DNA of 64,000 nucleotides. It comes from Palsa-851 sp049582105 (GTDB lineage Bacteria > Chloroflexota > Dormibacteria > Aeolococcales > Aeolococcaceae). Shown here piece after piece: positions 8,510 to 17,487 of this stretch. Positions within the stretch are counted from its first letter, which is position 1. Every line of letters starts with the position of its first letter. The notes beneath the pieces are model-generated. The model had not been told where the DNA came from and did no database searches. It was given only the letters and a program-made list of their open reading frames with translations. The translations under genes were made by a program, and so were the position numbers. The DNA lies in the NCBI GenBank assembly GCA_049582105.1, contig JBAUTG010000091.1, positions 1-64,000 on the forward strand, given 5' to 3'.

Positions 8510-11382
8510 CGGGCGCCTCCCAGGTCGCCTTCCCACTGCGCGAGCTCGTCCCCGCGCTGATCGACGATTGCCGAAGCAAGTGTCTCCGCCTGCAACCAGT
8601 CGCGATGCGCATCGACTGCGCGACGGGCGTCACCGTCGGCGTCCACCATCAGCGTGATCCGGTCCTCGACACGGAGCCCTGCCTGCTTGCGCAGCTCGTT
8701 CACCTTGCGGCTCACCTCACGCGCGAGCCATTCGAGCCGGAGCTCGTCGGTGATGGTGAGGTCGAACACAACCAGCGGCTGCCCCTCGGCCGGTTCCACG
8801 TAGCGCACCGCCTTGACGTTGAGCTCCTCGGAGAAGATCGCCTCGACCTCCGCGCTGAGCGGTTCGCTCGCGAGAGTCGCCGAGGCGAGCGGCTGGCGCA
8901 CGCGGACGCCCGCAGTGGTGCGCGCCGCAAGCCCGTCCTCCACGAGCCTGCGCAGCCGGCTCATCTCCGCCAGCACGTCGGGGTCGCGCCACGCACCGAT
9001 CACCTTGGGGTAGTCGGTGAGGTGCACCGAGTCCGGGGTTCCCGAGGTGGGTGGCGGATCACCGTTGAACCCCGTGAGGTTGCGATACATGCGCTCGGCC
9101 ATGAAGGGCATGAACGGCGCGACGAGACCGGAGAGCGTGATCAACACGGTGTGCAACGTCACGAATGCGCATTCGGCATCGGCGCTCGTCCCGGCGCTCT
9201 TCCAGAAGCGGCGGCGCGAGCGGCGCACGTACCACTTGGAAAGATCCTCGACGAACGCCTCGACGGCGTGACACGCGTCCGATGCCTCGTAGCGCTCCAT
9301 CGCCTCACGGACGGCGCCGACGGTCTCCGCCAGGCGCGACAGGCACCATCGGTCGAGCACCGGACGCTCGATGACCGGCGGCCCAGCGGTGGCAGGATCG
9401 AACTCCTCGGTGAGCGCATACGTCACGAAGAACGAGTACACGTTCCAGAGCGTCAGCATGAAGAGGCGCACGACATCCTGGAATGACGCCGGGCTGATGC
9501 GGAGCTCCGCGTTCTCGACTCCCTGCGCGAAGAAATACCATCGCGCCGCGTCGGCGCCGAACTGATCGAAGATGGTGGCCGGCTCGATTGCGTTGCCTCG
9601 AGACTTCGACATCTTCTTGCCCTGCTTGTCGAGCAGCGTCCCGACCACGACGCAGTTCTTGTATGCGGGCGAGTCGAAGAGCAGCGTCGACTCAGCGAGC
9701 AGTGAGAAGAACCAGCCGCGGGTCTGGTCGACGCCCTCGCAGATGAAGTCCGCGGGATGGGTGTGCTCGAAGAGGTCCTTGTTCTCGAACGGATAATGCT
9801 TCTGTGCGAACGGCATCGCGCCCGAGTCGTACCAGCAGTCGATGACGTCGGTGACGCGGCGCATCACGCCCTTGCAGGCCTTGCACTGGAGGGTCACCTC
9901 GTCGATGAACGGGCGGTGCAGGTCGTCGTCAGCGGTCAGACCGACGTCGGCCGCGCTGCCCGCGCAGAACTTCTCGTCACATCCCTCGCAGACCCAGATG
10001 GGCAGCGGCGTCCCCCAGTACCGGCTGCGCGAGAGGTTCCAGTCGATGAGGCTCTCGAGCCAGTTGCCCATGCGCCCGTCGCGGATGTGCGCCGGCTGCC
10101 AGCGCACGCTGCGGTTGTTGGCGAGCAGGCGGTCCTTCACCGCGGTGGTGCGGATGAACCACGACGTCACCGCGTAGTACAGCAGCGGCGTGTCGCAGCG
10201 CCAGCAGAACGGGTACGTGTGCAGGATCCGCTCGGATCGATAGAGGCTGCCCTGCTCGCGCAGATCCTCGATGATCTTCGGGTCGGCGTCCTTGACGAAC
10301 ATGCCGTGATATCGCGTCTGACCGTCGAGGAACCGGCCGTCGAGGCCGACGACATGGCGAATCGCGACGCCCTTTCGCTGGCAGAGCTCGAGGTCGGCGA
10401 CGCCGTACGCTGCGGCGGTGTGCACGATCCCGGTGCCCTCATCCATGCTCACCAGCTCGGGCGCGTCGAGCACGATGAATGCGAGGCCTTCCGGGAGCAT
10501 GTCGGTGAACAGCGGCTCGTATGTGAGGTCGACGAGATCCGCGCCGTCCATCTCATCGAGGACCTCGTAATCGCCGTCGAGAATCTCGAGCCGCTGCTTG
10601 GCGAGGATGTACGACTCACCGTTCTGCGACACGCGCACATATCGCTTGCCGGAGTGCACCGCGAGTGCGACGTTGCCCGGGAGAGTCCACGGCGTGGTCG
10701 TCCACGCGAGCAGGAACGTCTTCCCGTCCGAGTCGTTCACACGGAACTTCACGTACACGGAGGGATCCGGCGTGTCCTCCTTGTATCCCTGGCTCAGCTC
10801 GTGTGAGGAGAGTGTCGTCTGGCAGCGCGGGCAGTACGGCGCGACCTTGTATCCCTGGTAGAGCAGGTCGTCGTTCCACAGCTCCTTCAGGCTCCACCAG
10901 ACAGACTCGATGTACGAGCCGTCGTAGGTGCGATACGGATGGTCGAAGTCGAGCCAGAATCCGAGGCGCTCGCTCATGTCGCGCCACTGGTCGATGTACT
11001 CGTTCACCGACTCCTTGCAGAGCGCGTTGAACTCCGCGATGCCATACGCCTCGATCTGCTTCTTACCGCTGATCTTCAGCGAGCGTTCGATCTCCAGCTC
11101 GACGGGGAGCCCATGTGTGTCCCATCCGGCCTTTCTCGCGACCGAGAACCCGGTCATCTGCTTGTAGCGTGCGAACACATCCTTGTACGAACGGGCGAGG
11201 ACGTGGTGCAGACCGGGCAGACCGTTGGCGGTCGGCGGGCCCTCGTAGAACACGTAGGGCGGCGCGTCGCGCCGCATCGCCAGGCTGCGCTCGAACACGT
11301 GCGTGCGGTTCCAGAGGTCGAGGATCTCGACCTCTGCCTCGGGGAAACCCGCGCGGGCGCTGACGGACGAATACCTGGGCAT
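8485..11382 (-). CDS. ileS: isoleucyl-tRNA synthetase, eukaryote-like type
   Basis: Charges tRNA-Ile. The 965-residue class I synthetase has the HIGH region as PTANGLPGLHHVLAR (GLHH variant), a long CP1 editing insertion, KMSKS as GKKMSKSRGN near residue 600, and a C-terminal anticodon-binding domain. The GLHH form and the lack of an obvious C-terminal zinc finger are typical of the eukaryote-like IleRS2 clade, which often resists mupirocin; that is family knowledge, not shown here. ATG 11382 is preceded by TATCCT at 6 nt, so it probably heads its own leaderless operon, 51 bp after yggS. Confidence 0.96.
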   Translation of the reverse strand: MPRYSSVSARAGFPEAEVEILDLWNRTHVFERSLAMRRDAPPYVFYEGPPTANGLPGLHHVLARSYKDVFARYKQMTGFSVARKAGWDTHGLPVELEIERSLKISGKKQIEAYGIAEFNALCKESVNEYIDQWRDMSERLGFWLDFDHPYRTYDGSYIESVWWSLKELWNDDLLYQGYKVAPYCPRCQTTLSSHELSQGYKEDTPDPSVYVKFRVNDSDGKTFLLAWTTTPWTLPGNVALAVHSGKRYVRVSQNGESYILAKQRLEILDGDYEVLDEMDGADLVDLTYEPLFTDMLPEGLAFIVLDAPELVSMDEGTGIVHTAAAYGVADLELCQRKGVAIRHVVGLDGRFLDGQTRYHGMFVKDADPKIIEDLREQGSLYRSERILHTYPFCWRCDTPLLYYAVTSWFIRTTAVKDRLLANNRSVRWQPAHIRDGRMGNWLESLIDWNLSRSRYWGTPLPIWVCEGCDEKFCAGSAADVGLTADDDLHRPFIDEVTLQCKACKGVMRRVTDVIDCWYDSGAMPFAQKHYPFENKDLFEHTHPADFICEGVDQTRGWFFSLLAESTLLFDSPAYKNCVVVGTLLDKQGKKMSKSRGNAIEPATIFDQFGADAARWYFFAQGVENAELRISPASFQDVVRLFMLTLWNVYSFFVTYALTEEFDPATAGPPVIERPVLDRWCLSRLAETVGAVREAMERYEASDACHAVEAFVEDLSKWYVRRSRRRFWKSAGTSADAECAFVTLHTVLITLSGLVAPFMPFMAERMYRNLTGFNGDPPPTSGTPDSVHLTDYPKVIGAWRDPDVLAEMSRLRRLVEDGLAARTTAGVRVRQPLASATLASEPLSAEVEAIFSEELNVKAVRYVEPAEGQPLVVFDLTITDELRLEWLAREVSRKVNELRKQAGLRVEDRITLMVDADGDARRAVDAHRDWLQAETLASAIVDQRGDELAQWEGDLGGARCWLGVKR

Positions 11383-11388
11383 CAGCCA

Positions 11389-11394
11389 AGGATA
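11389..11394 (-). promoter_or_regulatory. -10 element of the ileS operon (leaderless type)
   Basis: TATCCT on the minus strand, then TGGCTG and the ileS ATG at 11382. It lies in the 51-bp gap after yggS and would provide a separate promoter for the ten-gene ileS-smpB operon. Confidence 0.5.
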
Positions 11395-11433
11395 CCGGCA
11401 GACCGTTCGCAGGCGGACACGGACGCGGCGCGC

Positions 11434-12135
11434 TCAGCCGGGTGGATTGCCGAAGATGGCACGCCCGACGCGGATCATCGTCGCCCCCTCCTCGATGGCG
11501 ACATCGAAGTCGTCGCTCATCCCCATGCTCAGCTCGGGAAGCGCCCACCCCGTCACGTGCTGCATGTGGTCACGCAGGTGGCGCAGGCGCGTGAAGTAGG
11601 GCCGCGCGACCTCGGGATCCTCCGAGTGCGGCGCGATCGTCATCAGCCCCATGAGGTGTATCGACGGCACATTCACGAGCTGCCCGATGACTCCCTCAAC
11701 ATCGGCTTCCGCAACACCGAACCGCGTGGGGATCCCCGTCAGCTCCACCTCGAGCAGCACGATGAGCGGGTCGCGTCCGGCGGGCCGGCTCGTGGACAGG
11801 ACATCCGCAACACGCCTGCTGTCGACGGAGTGGACCACGTCGAAGAGCTTCGCGGCGCGCGCCGCTTTGTTGGTCTGCAGGTGACCGACCAGGTGCCAGC
11901 GCGCCTCTCTGGTCACCAGCGCCTGCTTGTCCGCCGCCTCCTGCACCCGGTTCTCACCGACGTCCTCGACACCGGCAGCGATTGCCGCGTCGACGAGTGC
12001 CGCCGGTGTGCCCTTGGTGATCGCGACGAGCAGCACCTCGGCCGGGTCGCGGCCGGCGCGCTCAGCGGCGGCGACCATGCGTTGCCGCACTCGGTTGAGC
12101 CGGACCGTCACCGGCGTTGTCGCGCGATCCTCCAT
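11434..12135 (-). CDS. yggS: PLP homeostasis protein, YggS family
   Basis: Pyridoxal-phosphate-binding TIM-barrel protein involved in PLP balance and amino-acid homeostasis. The PLP lysine is in VAITKGTP near residue 39. VGENRVQEA, WHLVGHLQTNKA, HSVDS, and SMGMSDDFDVAIEEGATMIRVG are the family hallmarks. I use ATG 12135, one base after the nrdR stop, giving 233 residues; an upstream ATG would lie inside nrdR. It sits next to the ftsZ region, as yggS does in many bacteria. Confidence 0.94.
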   Translation of the reverse strand: MEDRATTPVTVRLNRVRQRMVAAAERAGRDPAEVLLVAITKGTPAALVDAAIAAGVEDVGENRVQEAADKQALVTREARWHLVGHLQTNKAARAAKLFDVVHSVDSRRVADVLSTSRPAGRDPLIVLLEVELTGIPTRFGVAEADVEGVIGQLVNVPSIHLMGLMTIAPHSEDPEVARPYFTRLRHLRDHMQHVTGWALPELSMGMSDDFDVAIEEGATMIRVGRAIFGNPPG

Positions 12136-12136
12136 G

Positions 12137-12673
12137 TCACTTGCCAAGGTCGAGCGGGAGCTCACGGCCCTCCGTGTCGCGGCGTTTCCGCCGCCGGGAT
12201 GTATCGGGGCGCGTCCCCGGAGGATGCGCGAGCACGTCCTCGATGGTGGCGCGCATCTCCTGCGCGTCCTTGAACGACCGATACACCGATGCGAAGCGAA
12301 TGTATGCGATCTCGTCGATCTCGCGCAGCCGGGTCATCACCATGGCACCGACCTCGCGGCTCGGCACCTCGGAGATGTTCTGACTGCGCAGTGAGTTCTC
12401 AATCTCGGCGACCATCAACTCGAGATTCGCCGGTGACAGCTTCGTCTTCTTCGCCGCCATGACGAGGCCGGAGAGCAGCTTGGGACGGCTGAACTCCTCA
12501 CGCCTGCCATCCTTCTTGACGACGTAGAGCGGGGGAACCTCGACCCGCTCGTACGTGGTGAACCGCTTGCCGCAGACGAGACACTCGCGGCGACGCCGGA
12601 TCGCCTCACCCGTCTCCGAGTCACGCGAGTCGACAACCTTGATGTCCGTCTCGCCGCAGAACGGGCATTTCAC
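12137..12673 (-). CDS. nrdR: transcriptional repressor NrdR
   Basis: Represses ribonucleotide reductase genes in response to ATP/dATP. An N-terminal zinc ribbon (CPFCGETDIKVVDSR, then CLVCGKRFTTYER) is followed by an ATP-cone (VVKKDGRREEFSRPKLL). The protein is 178 residues, about 20 longer than usual because of a basic C-terminal tail (TSRRRKRRDTEGRELP). The start is GTG 12673, with a TGAGG about 10 nt upstream. It follows ftsZ after a hairpin. No ribonucleotide reductase gene is in the window. Confidence 0.95.
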   Translation of the reverse strand: MKCPFCGETDIKVVDSRDSETGEAIRRRRECLVCGKRFTTYERVEVPPLYVVKKDGRREEFSRPKLLSGLVMAAKKTKLSPANLELMVAEIENSLRSQNISEVPSREVGAMVMTRLREIDEIAYIRFASVYRSFKDAQEMRATIEDVLAHPPGTRPDTSRRRKRRDTEGRELPLDLGK

Positions 12674-12700
12674 AAGTCGTGGCCCTCAAGGTGAGGAAAC

Positions 12701-12726
12701 GTGCCGCTCCTCGGGATGAGCGGCAC
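12701..12726 (-). terminator. hairpin between ftsZ and nrdR (attenuator or weak terminator)
   Basis: GTGCCGCTC (12701-12709), an 8-nt loop and GAGCGGCAC (12718-12726) form a perfect 9-bp stem just after the ftsZ stop. On the minus-strand RNA it is followed by GUUUCCUC, a poor U tract. It may end some transcripts and so keep nrdR and yggS below ftsZ, or it may protect the ftsZ 3' end. Confidence 0.55.
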
Positions 12727-12732
12727 CGCCCC

Positions 12733-13839
12733 CTATCTACGGTCCCTCAGAAAGGCCGGGATATCCAGGTCGTCGACGTTGTACGGGCCGGTGGGCCGGC
12801 CACCGACGGTGAACGCCGGCTGGCGTTGATCGGATGCCACCGGTCGAGCCGAGGGCTCGTAGCTGAGCGTCCCGATGACATCGATCTGCCCGGTGAATCC
12901 GGTGGCGATCACGGTGATCTTCACCTCGCCCTTCATGTGCTCGTCGATGACGGTCCCGAAGATGATCTGTGCGTCCGGGTCCGCGGACTCGGCGACCAGG
13001 TTGGCTGCCTCGTTGACCTCGTAGAGCGTGAGGTCCGGACCGCCCGTGACGTTGAGCAGGATGCCCTTGGCGCCGGCGATGGTCGTCTCGAGCAGCGGGC
13101 TCGCGACCGCGTCCTTGGCCGCGTCAGCCGCACGCGTGTCGCCGCTGCCGAAGCCGATGCCCATGAGGGCCTGACCCTGTCCCTGCATGATCGTCTTCAC
13201 GTCGGCGAAGTCGAGGTTGATGAGGCCGGGGAAGACGATGAGGTCGCTGATGCCCTGCACGCCTTGACGAAGCACGTCATCGGCGACCTTGAACGCGTCA
13301 CCGATCGGGGTCTTCTTGTCGACCACCTGCATGAGGCGCTCGTTGGGGATGGTGATGAGCGTGTCGACGCGGCCCGACAGGTTGGCGATGCCCTCTTCCG
13401 CCGACTTCTGGCGACGCAGGCCCTCGAAACGGAAGGGCTTGGTGACGACCCCGATGGTCAGTGCCCCGGATTCGCGTGCGATCTCCGCGATGATCGGCGC
13501 GGCGCCGGTGCCCGTGCCGCCACCCATGCCGGCGGTGATGAAGACCATGTCGCTGTCCGCGAGCGCCCTGGTCAGCTCGTCGCGCGATTCCTCGGCTGCC
13601 TCCATCCCCTTCTGGGGATCGCCGCCCGCACCGAGGCCGCGAGTGAGCTTGCCGCCGATGCGGATCTTGACGTTCGCGCTCGATGCGCTGAGGGCCTGGT
13701 GGTCCGTGTTGATCGCGATGAACTCAACGCCCTTGAGATTGCTCCGGATCATGCGATTCACGGCATTGCTGCCGCCGCCGCCGACCCCCACGACGCGGAT
13801 GCGGGCGTTGCCTTCGAGTGTCCGGTCGAGGTCTGCCAT
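12733..13839 (-). CDS. ftsZ: cell division protein FtsZ
   Basis: Tubulin-like GTPase that forms the division ring. It has GVGGGGSNAVNRM (nucleotide loop), the tubulin signature AGMGGGTGTGAAP near residue 105, and the C-terminal recruitment peptide DDLDIPAFLRDRR, which binds FtsA and other partners. The start is ATG 13839, with GAGGAGA 5 nt upstream; the longer open frame is not FtsZ-like. The product is 368 residues, with a short linker before the tail. It follows ftsA by 112 bp. Confidence 0.98.
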   Translation of the reverse strand: MADLDRTLEGNARIRVVGVGGGGSNAVNRMIRSNLKGVEFIAINTDHQALSASSANVKIRIGGKLTRGLGAGGDPQKGMEAAEESRDELTRALADSDMVFITAGMGGGTGTGAAPIIAEIARESGALTIGVVTKPFRFEGLRRQKSAEEGIANLSGRVDTLITIPNERLMQVVDKKTPIGDAFKVADDVLRQGVQGISDLIVFPGLINLDFADVKTIMQGQGQALMGIGFGSGDTRAADAAKDAVASPLLETTIAGAKGILLNVTGGPDLTLYEVNEAANLVAESADPDAQIIFGTVIDEHMKGEVKITVIATGFTGQIDVIGTLSYEPSARPVASDQRQPAFTVGGRPTGPYNVDDLDIPAFLRDRR

Positions 13840-13951
13840 GAGTATCTCCTCGCGTTGTCTGAGCGTTGCTTGGGAGGGGGGTGAATGTGGTGCCGCCTTA
13901 CGGCGTGCGAGGGCGTCACCGGGCTGGTCGAGTCCATGTGTGCGCAGATGA

Positions 13952-15190
13952 TCAAAAGAGCTCACGGAACCACCTTGAGAACTTCGCTCCGGCGGCGGGG
14001 GCGCCGTCCGAGCTCTTGCCGTTGGAGCGCGAGGGTTTGCGGCCGAGGTTGCTCCGGGCTCCCCAGCGCAGCAGGCCGACCACTGTCGCGTGGCTCGGTC
14101 CGCTGATCTCGTCGTTCATGCCGTGCAATCCCTGCGGCGCCGCGACCCGCGCCGGCAGGTTGGTCTGCTGCTGCACCACCTCGGCGAAGCCGCGCAGCAT
14201 CGCACCGCCGCCGGTGATGACGATGCCTCCCGGGAACATGCCGAGCGGCCCGGCGCGCTCCACCTCGACGGCGATCAGCGATGCCATCTCGCGTGCGCGC
14301 GGCCCGATGATCTCGGCGAGATAGCGTTGTGGGACAACGACCGGCTCGTCGTATCCCATCGGCGTCAGCGTCACCTCCGCATCCGCGGGGAGCGTGAGCT
14401 GCAGGCAGTGACCGTAGTTGCGTTTCACCATCTCCGCGGTCTCGAGGTCGCATCGCAGCCCGACGGCGAGATCCGCGGTCACGTGGTTGCCACCGACAGG
14501 AACGACGCTCGTGTGCACGATGCTGCCGCGCGCGAAGACGGCGATATCGCTGGTGCCACCGCCGACATCGATGACGACGACCCCGCGCTCGATCTCGTCC
14601 TCGGTGACGACCGCCTCCGCGGACGCGAGCACCTGCAACACCATGTCGTCGACGTTGAGCCCGGCCTTGTGGACCACCTTGACGACGTTCTGGATGGCCG
14701 TGTTCGCGCCGGTGATGATGTGCGCGTCGACCTCGAGGCGATTGCCCGCCATGCCGATGGCGTCCCGCACCCCCTCCTGCCCGTCGATCGTGAACTGTTG
14801 CGGGAGCACGTGGACGATGCGACGCTCGGACGGGACGCTCACCGCGCGGGCAGCGTCGATGGCGCGGTGCACATCCTGATCGCGCACCTCGCGATGCCCC
14901 GCCGCCACCGCGACCACACCGCGGCTGTTCTGGGAGGTGATGTGACCACCCGCGATGCCGACCACGGCGGAGTCGATCGGAACGCCCGACATCTGCTCGG
15001 CCATGTCGACCGCTTCGGCGACGGCCTCAGCGGCTCGATCGATCTCGACGACGGCGCCCTTGCGAACCCCGCGCGAGGCCACCACACCCACGCCCAGGAC
15101 TCGGAGACCGGTGCTTTCCAGGTCCGCTGCGGCGCAGCAGACCTTGGTCGTTCCGATATCGAGTGCGAAAACGCGGCGAGGACGGGTCAC
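13952..15190 (-). CDS. ftsA: cell division protein FtsA
   Basis: Actin-like ATPase that tethers FtsZ to the membrane and signals to the septal synthase. The 412 residues hold the actin-fold motifs ALDIGTTKVC (phosphate 1), VIDVGGGTSDIAVF (phosphate 2) and ITGGGAMLRG (adenosine), plus the SHS2/1C insert. A Ser/Gly/Lys-rich linker leads to the C-terminal amphipathic membrane helix FSRWFRELF. The start is GTG 15190, with GGAGA upstream in a short leader. Its presence beside ftsZ argues against a standard actinobacterium, which uses SepF instead. Confidence 0.97.
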   Translation of the reverse strand: MTRPRRVFALDIGTTKVCCAAADLESTGLRVLGVGVVASRGVRKGAVVEIDRAAEAVAEAVDMAEQMSGVPIDSAVVGIAGGHITSQNSRGVVAVAAGHREVRDQDVHRAIDAARAVSVPSERRIVHVLPQQFTIDGQEGVRDAIGMAGNRLEVDAHIITGANTAIQNVVKVVHKAGLNVDDMVLQVLASAEAVVTEDEIERGVVVIDVGGGTSDIAVFARGSIVHTSVVPVGGNHVTADLAVGLRCDLETAEMVKRNYGHCLQLTLPADAEVTLTPMGYDEPVVVPQRYLAEIIGPRAREMASLIAVEVERAGPLGMFPGGIVITGGGAMLRGFAEVVQQQTNLPARVAAPQGLHGMNDEISGPSHATVVGLLRWGARSNLGRKPSRSNGKSSDGAPAAGAKFSRWFRELF

Positions 15191-15204
15191 AGGTTCGGTC
15201 TCCG

Positions 15205-15233
15205 AGTGTAGCCGTCGCGGGTGCGCCCATCAA
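15205..15233 (-). promoter_or_regulatory. promoter of ftsA-ftsZ-nrdR-yggS
   Basis: On the minus strand, TTGATG (15228-15233), a 17-bp spacer and TACACT (15205-15210), then 14 nt to the ftsA GTG including the GGAGA site. Both hexamers and the spacing match the housekeeping sigma consensus, so this unit is uncoupled from the upstream dcw transcript. The rest of the gap (15234-15484) shows only a 10-bp palindrome, CAACATGTTG, at 15287-15296. Confidence 0.65.
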
Positions 15234-15484
15234 GGGTTTTCAGGCGCAAAACCGCAAGATGCTGGGTTCGCGCGCCCAGTATGCCACAACATGTTGGTTG
15301 CCTCGGAGAGATGACGCGCCTGTCTGGCCCTCCTGTCCCGGCGGCGGCAGCCGGACGGATGAGCGGGACTCCCCTGACACGAGAACAGGGTCCCGCCACT
15401 GCACCTGGAAGACGAGACCCTGTACGCCGCGGTCTCGTTCGACCGGCGAGGCTGCGCAACCGTAGCACCGGTCGTCTGCGGCGT

Positions 15485-16558
15485 CTAGGCTTCGCGCGAG
15501 GTCGTCGCCGTGTTCCCCGGCTCGAGGACGATCTTGCCCCGTAGCTCACCGCGAAACATCTCGCCGAAGGCGGACGCGGCATCCGCGAGGCTGTGCGTCG
15601 CCCCGATCAGCGGGCGGAGCGCGCCGGTGGCGCAGAGATCGACGAGACGGCGCAACTCGCCGCGTGTCCCCATCGTCGTCCCGGCGACGGTGAGGCTCCG
15701 AAAGAAGATGCGGTTGAGCTGCGCCGGCGGGTTTAACCCCCCGGTGGCACCCGGGACGACGACCACTCCGCCCGGTTTCACCGCCTTGAGGCTCAGGTCC
15801 CAGGTGGGCTCGCCGACCGTGTCCACCACCGCGTCAACCCCGACGCCTCCTGTCGCGCCGATGAGCGCGCGGGTGGTCTCGCGCTCGAGCGGGAAGGCCG
15901 CCTCGGCGCCGAGGTCCACCGCGAGCGCGCGCTTCGCCGCATCGCGGGAGGTTGCGAAGACGGTGATGCCCGCCAGCCGCGACAGGAGGATGCAGGCGGT
16001 CGCGACGCCACCGCTCGCGCCCTGAACGAGCACGCTCATTCCCGGCCGGAGCGCCGCGCGCGTGAAGAGCGCCCGGTATGCCGTGAGGTAGGCGGTCGGC
16101 AGGCACGCGGCGTCGGGAAAGCTCACCTGGTCGGGAAGCGGGACCAGGTTCTCGCTGGGGATCTCCACGTACTCCGCAAACGCGCCGGCCAGCGGCGGCT
16201 CGCTGAGCATCCGGAAGGATCGGCAGCCGAGCGGCTCGTCGCCGAGGCACGCGGCGCAGTGACCGCAGGTGGTGATGGGATAGACGACGACCCGGGCGCC
16301 CACCTCGGGCGCCCCCGGAGGCGGATCGCCGCCGTACCCCGCGACCTCCCCGGAGGCGTCGCACCCGAGGATCTGCGGCGGTGTCACCGGGGCGGACGAG
16401 ACACCCCGAAGCGTCCAGATGTCGTGGTGGTTGAGCGACGCGGCGCGCACCCTCACGAGCGCCCATCCGGGGCGCGGCGACGGTGTGGGCAGGTCGCCGA
16501 CCGTCAGATTCGCGAGCGGATCGTCACCGCCGACCGCCGATGCGTATGCCGCAAGCAT
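15485..16558 (-). CDS. zinc-type MDR alcohol dehydrogenase / quinone oxidoreductase-like protein
   Basis: NAD(P)H-dependent oxidoreductase of the medium-chain dehydrogenase superfamily; 357 residues. The N-terminal GroES-like domain has VRVRAASLNHHDIWTLRG and GCDASGEVAGYG. Structural zinc ligands are suggested by CGHCAACLGDEPLGC. The Rossmann domain has VQGASGGVATACILLS near residue 170. LNHHDIW in place of the catalytic Cys/His set resembles quinone reductase-like members. Substrate is unknown. I start at ATG 16558 because the longer frame would run into metF on the other strand and because TACGGT lies 6 nt upstream. It interrupts the usual ftsQ-ftsA adjacency. Confidence 0.88.
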   Translation of the reverse strand: MLAAYASAVGGDDPLANLTVGDLPTPSPRPGWALVRVRAASLNHHDIWTLRGVSSAPVTPPQILGCDASGEVAGYGGDPPPGAPEVGARVVVYPITTCGHCAACLGDEPLGCRSFRMLSEPPLAGAFAEYVEIPSENLVPLPDQVSFPDAACLPTAYLTAYRALFTRAALRPGMSVLVQGASGGVATACILLSRLAGITVFATSRDAAKRALAVDLGAEAAFPLERETTRALIGATGGVGVDAVVDTVGEPTWDLSLKAVKPGGVVVVPGATGGLNPPAQLNRIFFRSLTVAGTTMGTRGELRRLVDLCATGALRPLIGATHSLADAASAFGEMFRGELRGKIVLEPGNTATTSREA

Positions 16559-16564
16559 CGCGTG

Positions 16565-16574
16565 ACCGTAGCAT
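16565..16574. promoter_or_regulatory. overlapping divergent -10 elements (oxidoreductase / metF)
   Basis: On the minus strand TACGGT (16565-16570) is 6 nt from the oxidoreductase ATG at 16558. On the plus strand TAGCAT (16569-16574) is 10 nt from the metF ATG at 16585. The two boxes share the base pairs at 16569-16570, so polymerase should not be able to occupy both at once. Confidence 0.45.
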
Positions 16575-16584
16575 GGTGCCCGCG

Positions 16585-17475
16585 ATGCGTCTCGACACCG
16601 TCCTCGAAGGGCGCCGGCAGCCGGTCTTCTCGTTCGAGTTCTTCCCACCGAAGACCGACGAAGGCGTTCGCCAGCTCTTCGAAACCATCTCCCACCTCCG
16701 CGAGCTCGAGCCGACGTTCGTCTCCGTGACCTACGGCGCGGGAGGCTCGGTGCGCACGCGCACCGTCGAGCTGGTCGAGCGGATCCGGCGCGAGCTCGAC
16801 ATCGAGCCGGTGGCACATCTGACCTGCCTCGACGCCACTGTCGACGAGCTGCGCGAGATCCTCGACGGACTGCGCAGCGCGGGCATCGACAACGTGCTCG
16901 CCCTGCGCGGCGATCCACCTGACGGCGCGGGGCGTTTCGTGGCCACCGACGGCGGTCTCGCGCACGGCAGCGACCTCATCGAGGTGATCACCGCCGCATA
17001 CCCGTTCTGCGTCGGCGGCGCGTGCTATCCGGAGAAGCATCCGGAGTCGGCGAGCACCGACGACGACGTTCGTTCCGCCAAGCTCAAGGAGGACGCCGGA
17101 GCGAGCTACCTCATCACGCAGCTCTTCTTCGACAACAGCTGCTACTTCGATTTCGTCGCGAGAGCCCGCGCTGCGGGCGTGACGGTGCCGATCATCCCCG
17201 GGATCATGCCCGTGACCAACGTGAGCCAGATCGCTCGTTTCACGCAGAAGATCGGCGCGACGATCCCCGAGCCGCTGATGCTCGCGCTGCGCTCGCGCGA
17301 AGCGGACCCGGAGGCGGTCCTTCAGCTCGGCGTCGCCTGGGCGACGCTGCAGTGCGCGGAGTTGCTCGCGGGCGGCGCCCCCGGGGTGCACTTCTGCACG
17401 ATGAATCGCTCACCCGCGACCCGGGCGATCCTCTCCGCGCTGCGTGCCGCGCGTCCCTGGGACCGGGTTCGTTAG
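16585..17475 (+). CDS. metF: 5,10-methylenetetrahydrofolate reductase
   Basis: FAD enzyme reducing methylene-THF to methyl-THF for methionine synthesis. MRLDTVLEGRRQPVFSFEFF opens the TIM barrel; the Glu in FEFFPPK is the catalytic acid. FVSVTYGAGGS, NVLALRGDPP, CYPEKHPES, ITQLFFDN and IPGIMPVTN are all family motifs. The product is 296 residues. An upstream ATG at 16573 would add four residues and is less likely. Plus strand, divergent from the oxidoreductase and ending 12 bp from the convergent ftsQ stop. Confidence 0.96.
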   Translation: MRLDTVLEGRRQPVFSFEFFPPKTDEGVRQLFETISHLRELEPTFVSVTYGAGGSVRTRTVELVERIRRELDIEPVAHLTCLDATVDELREILDGLRSAGIDNVLALRGDPPDGAGRFVATDGGLAHGSDLIEVITAAYPFCVGGACYPEKHPESASTDDDVRSAKLKEDAGASYLITQLFFDNSCYFDFVARARAAGVTVPIIPGIMPVTNVSQIARFTQKIGATIPEPLMLALRSREADPEAVLQLGVAWATLQCAELLAGGAPGVHFCTMNRSPATRAILSALRAARPWDRVR

Positions 17476-17487
17476 CTCGTCACGACG

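Noticed and set aside
10939..12273. A 444-codon plus-strand frame across ileS, yggS and nrdR
   Set aside because: Antisense shadow of three conserved genes, with random-looking composition.
15234..15484. Searched the gap upstream of ftsA for a small gene or riboswitch
   Set aside because: Only the ftsA promoter at its edge and a 10-bp palindrome (15287-15296) were seen; no conserved RNA motif or coding frame with a start signal.
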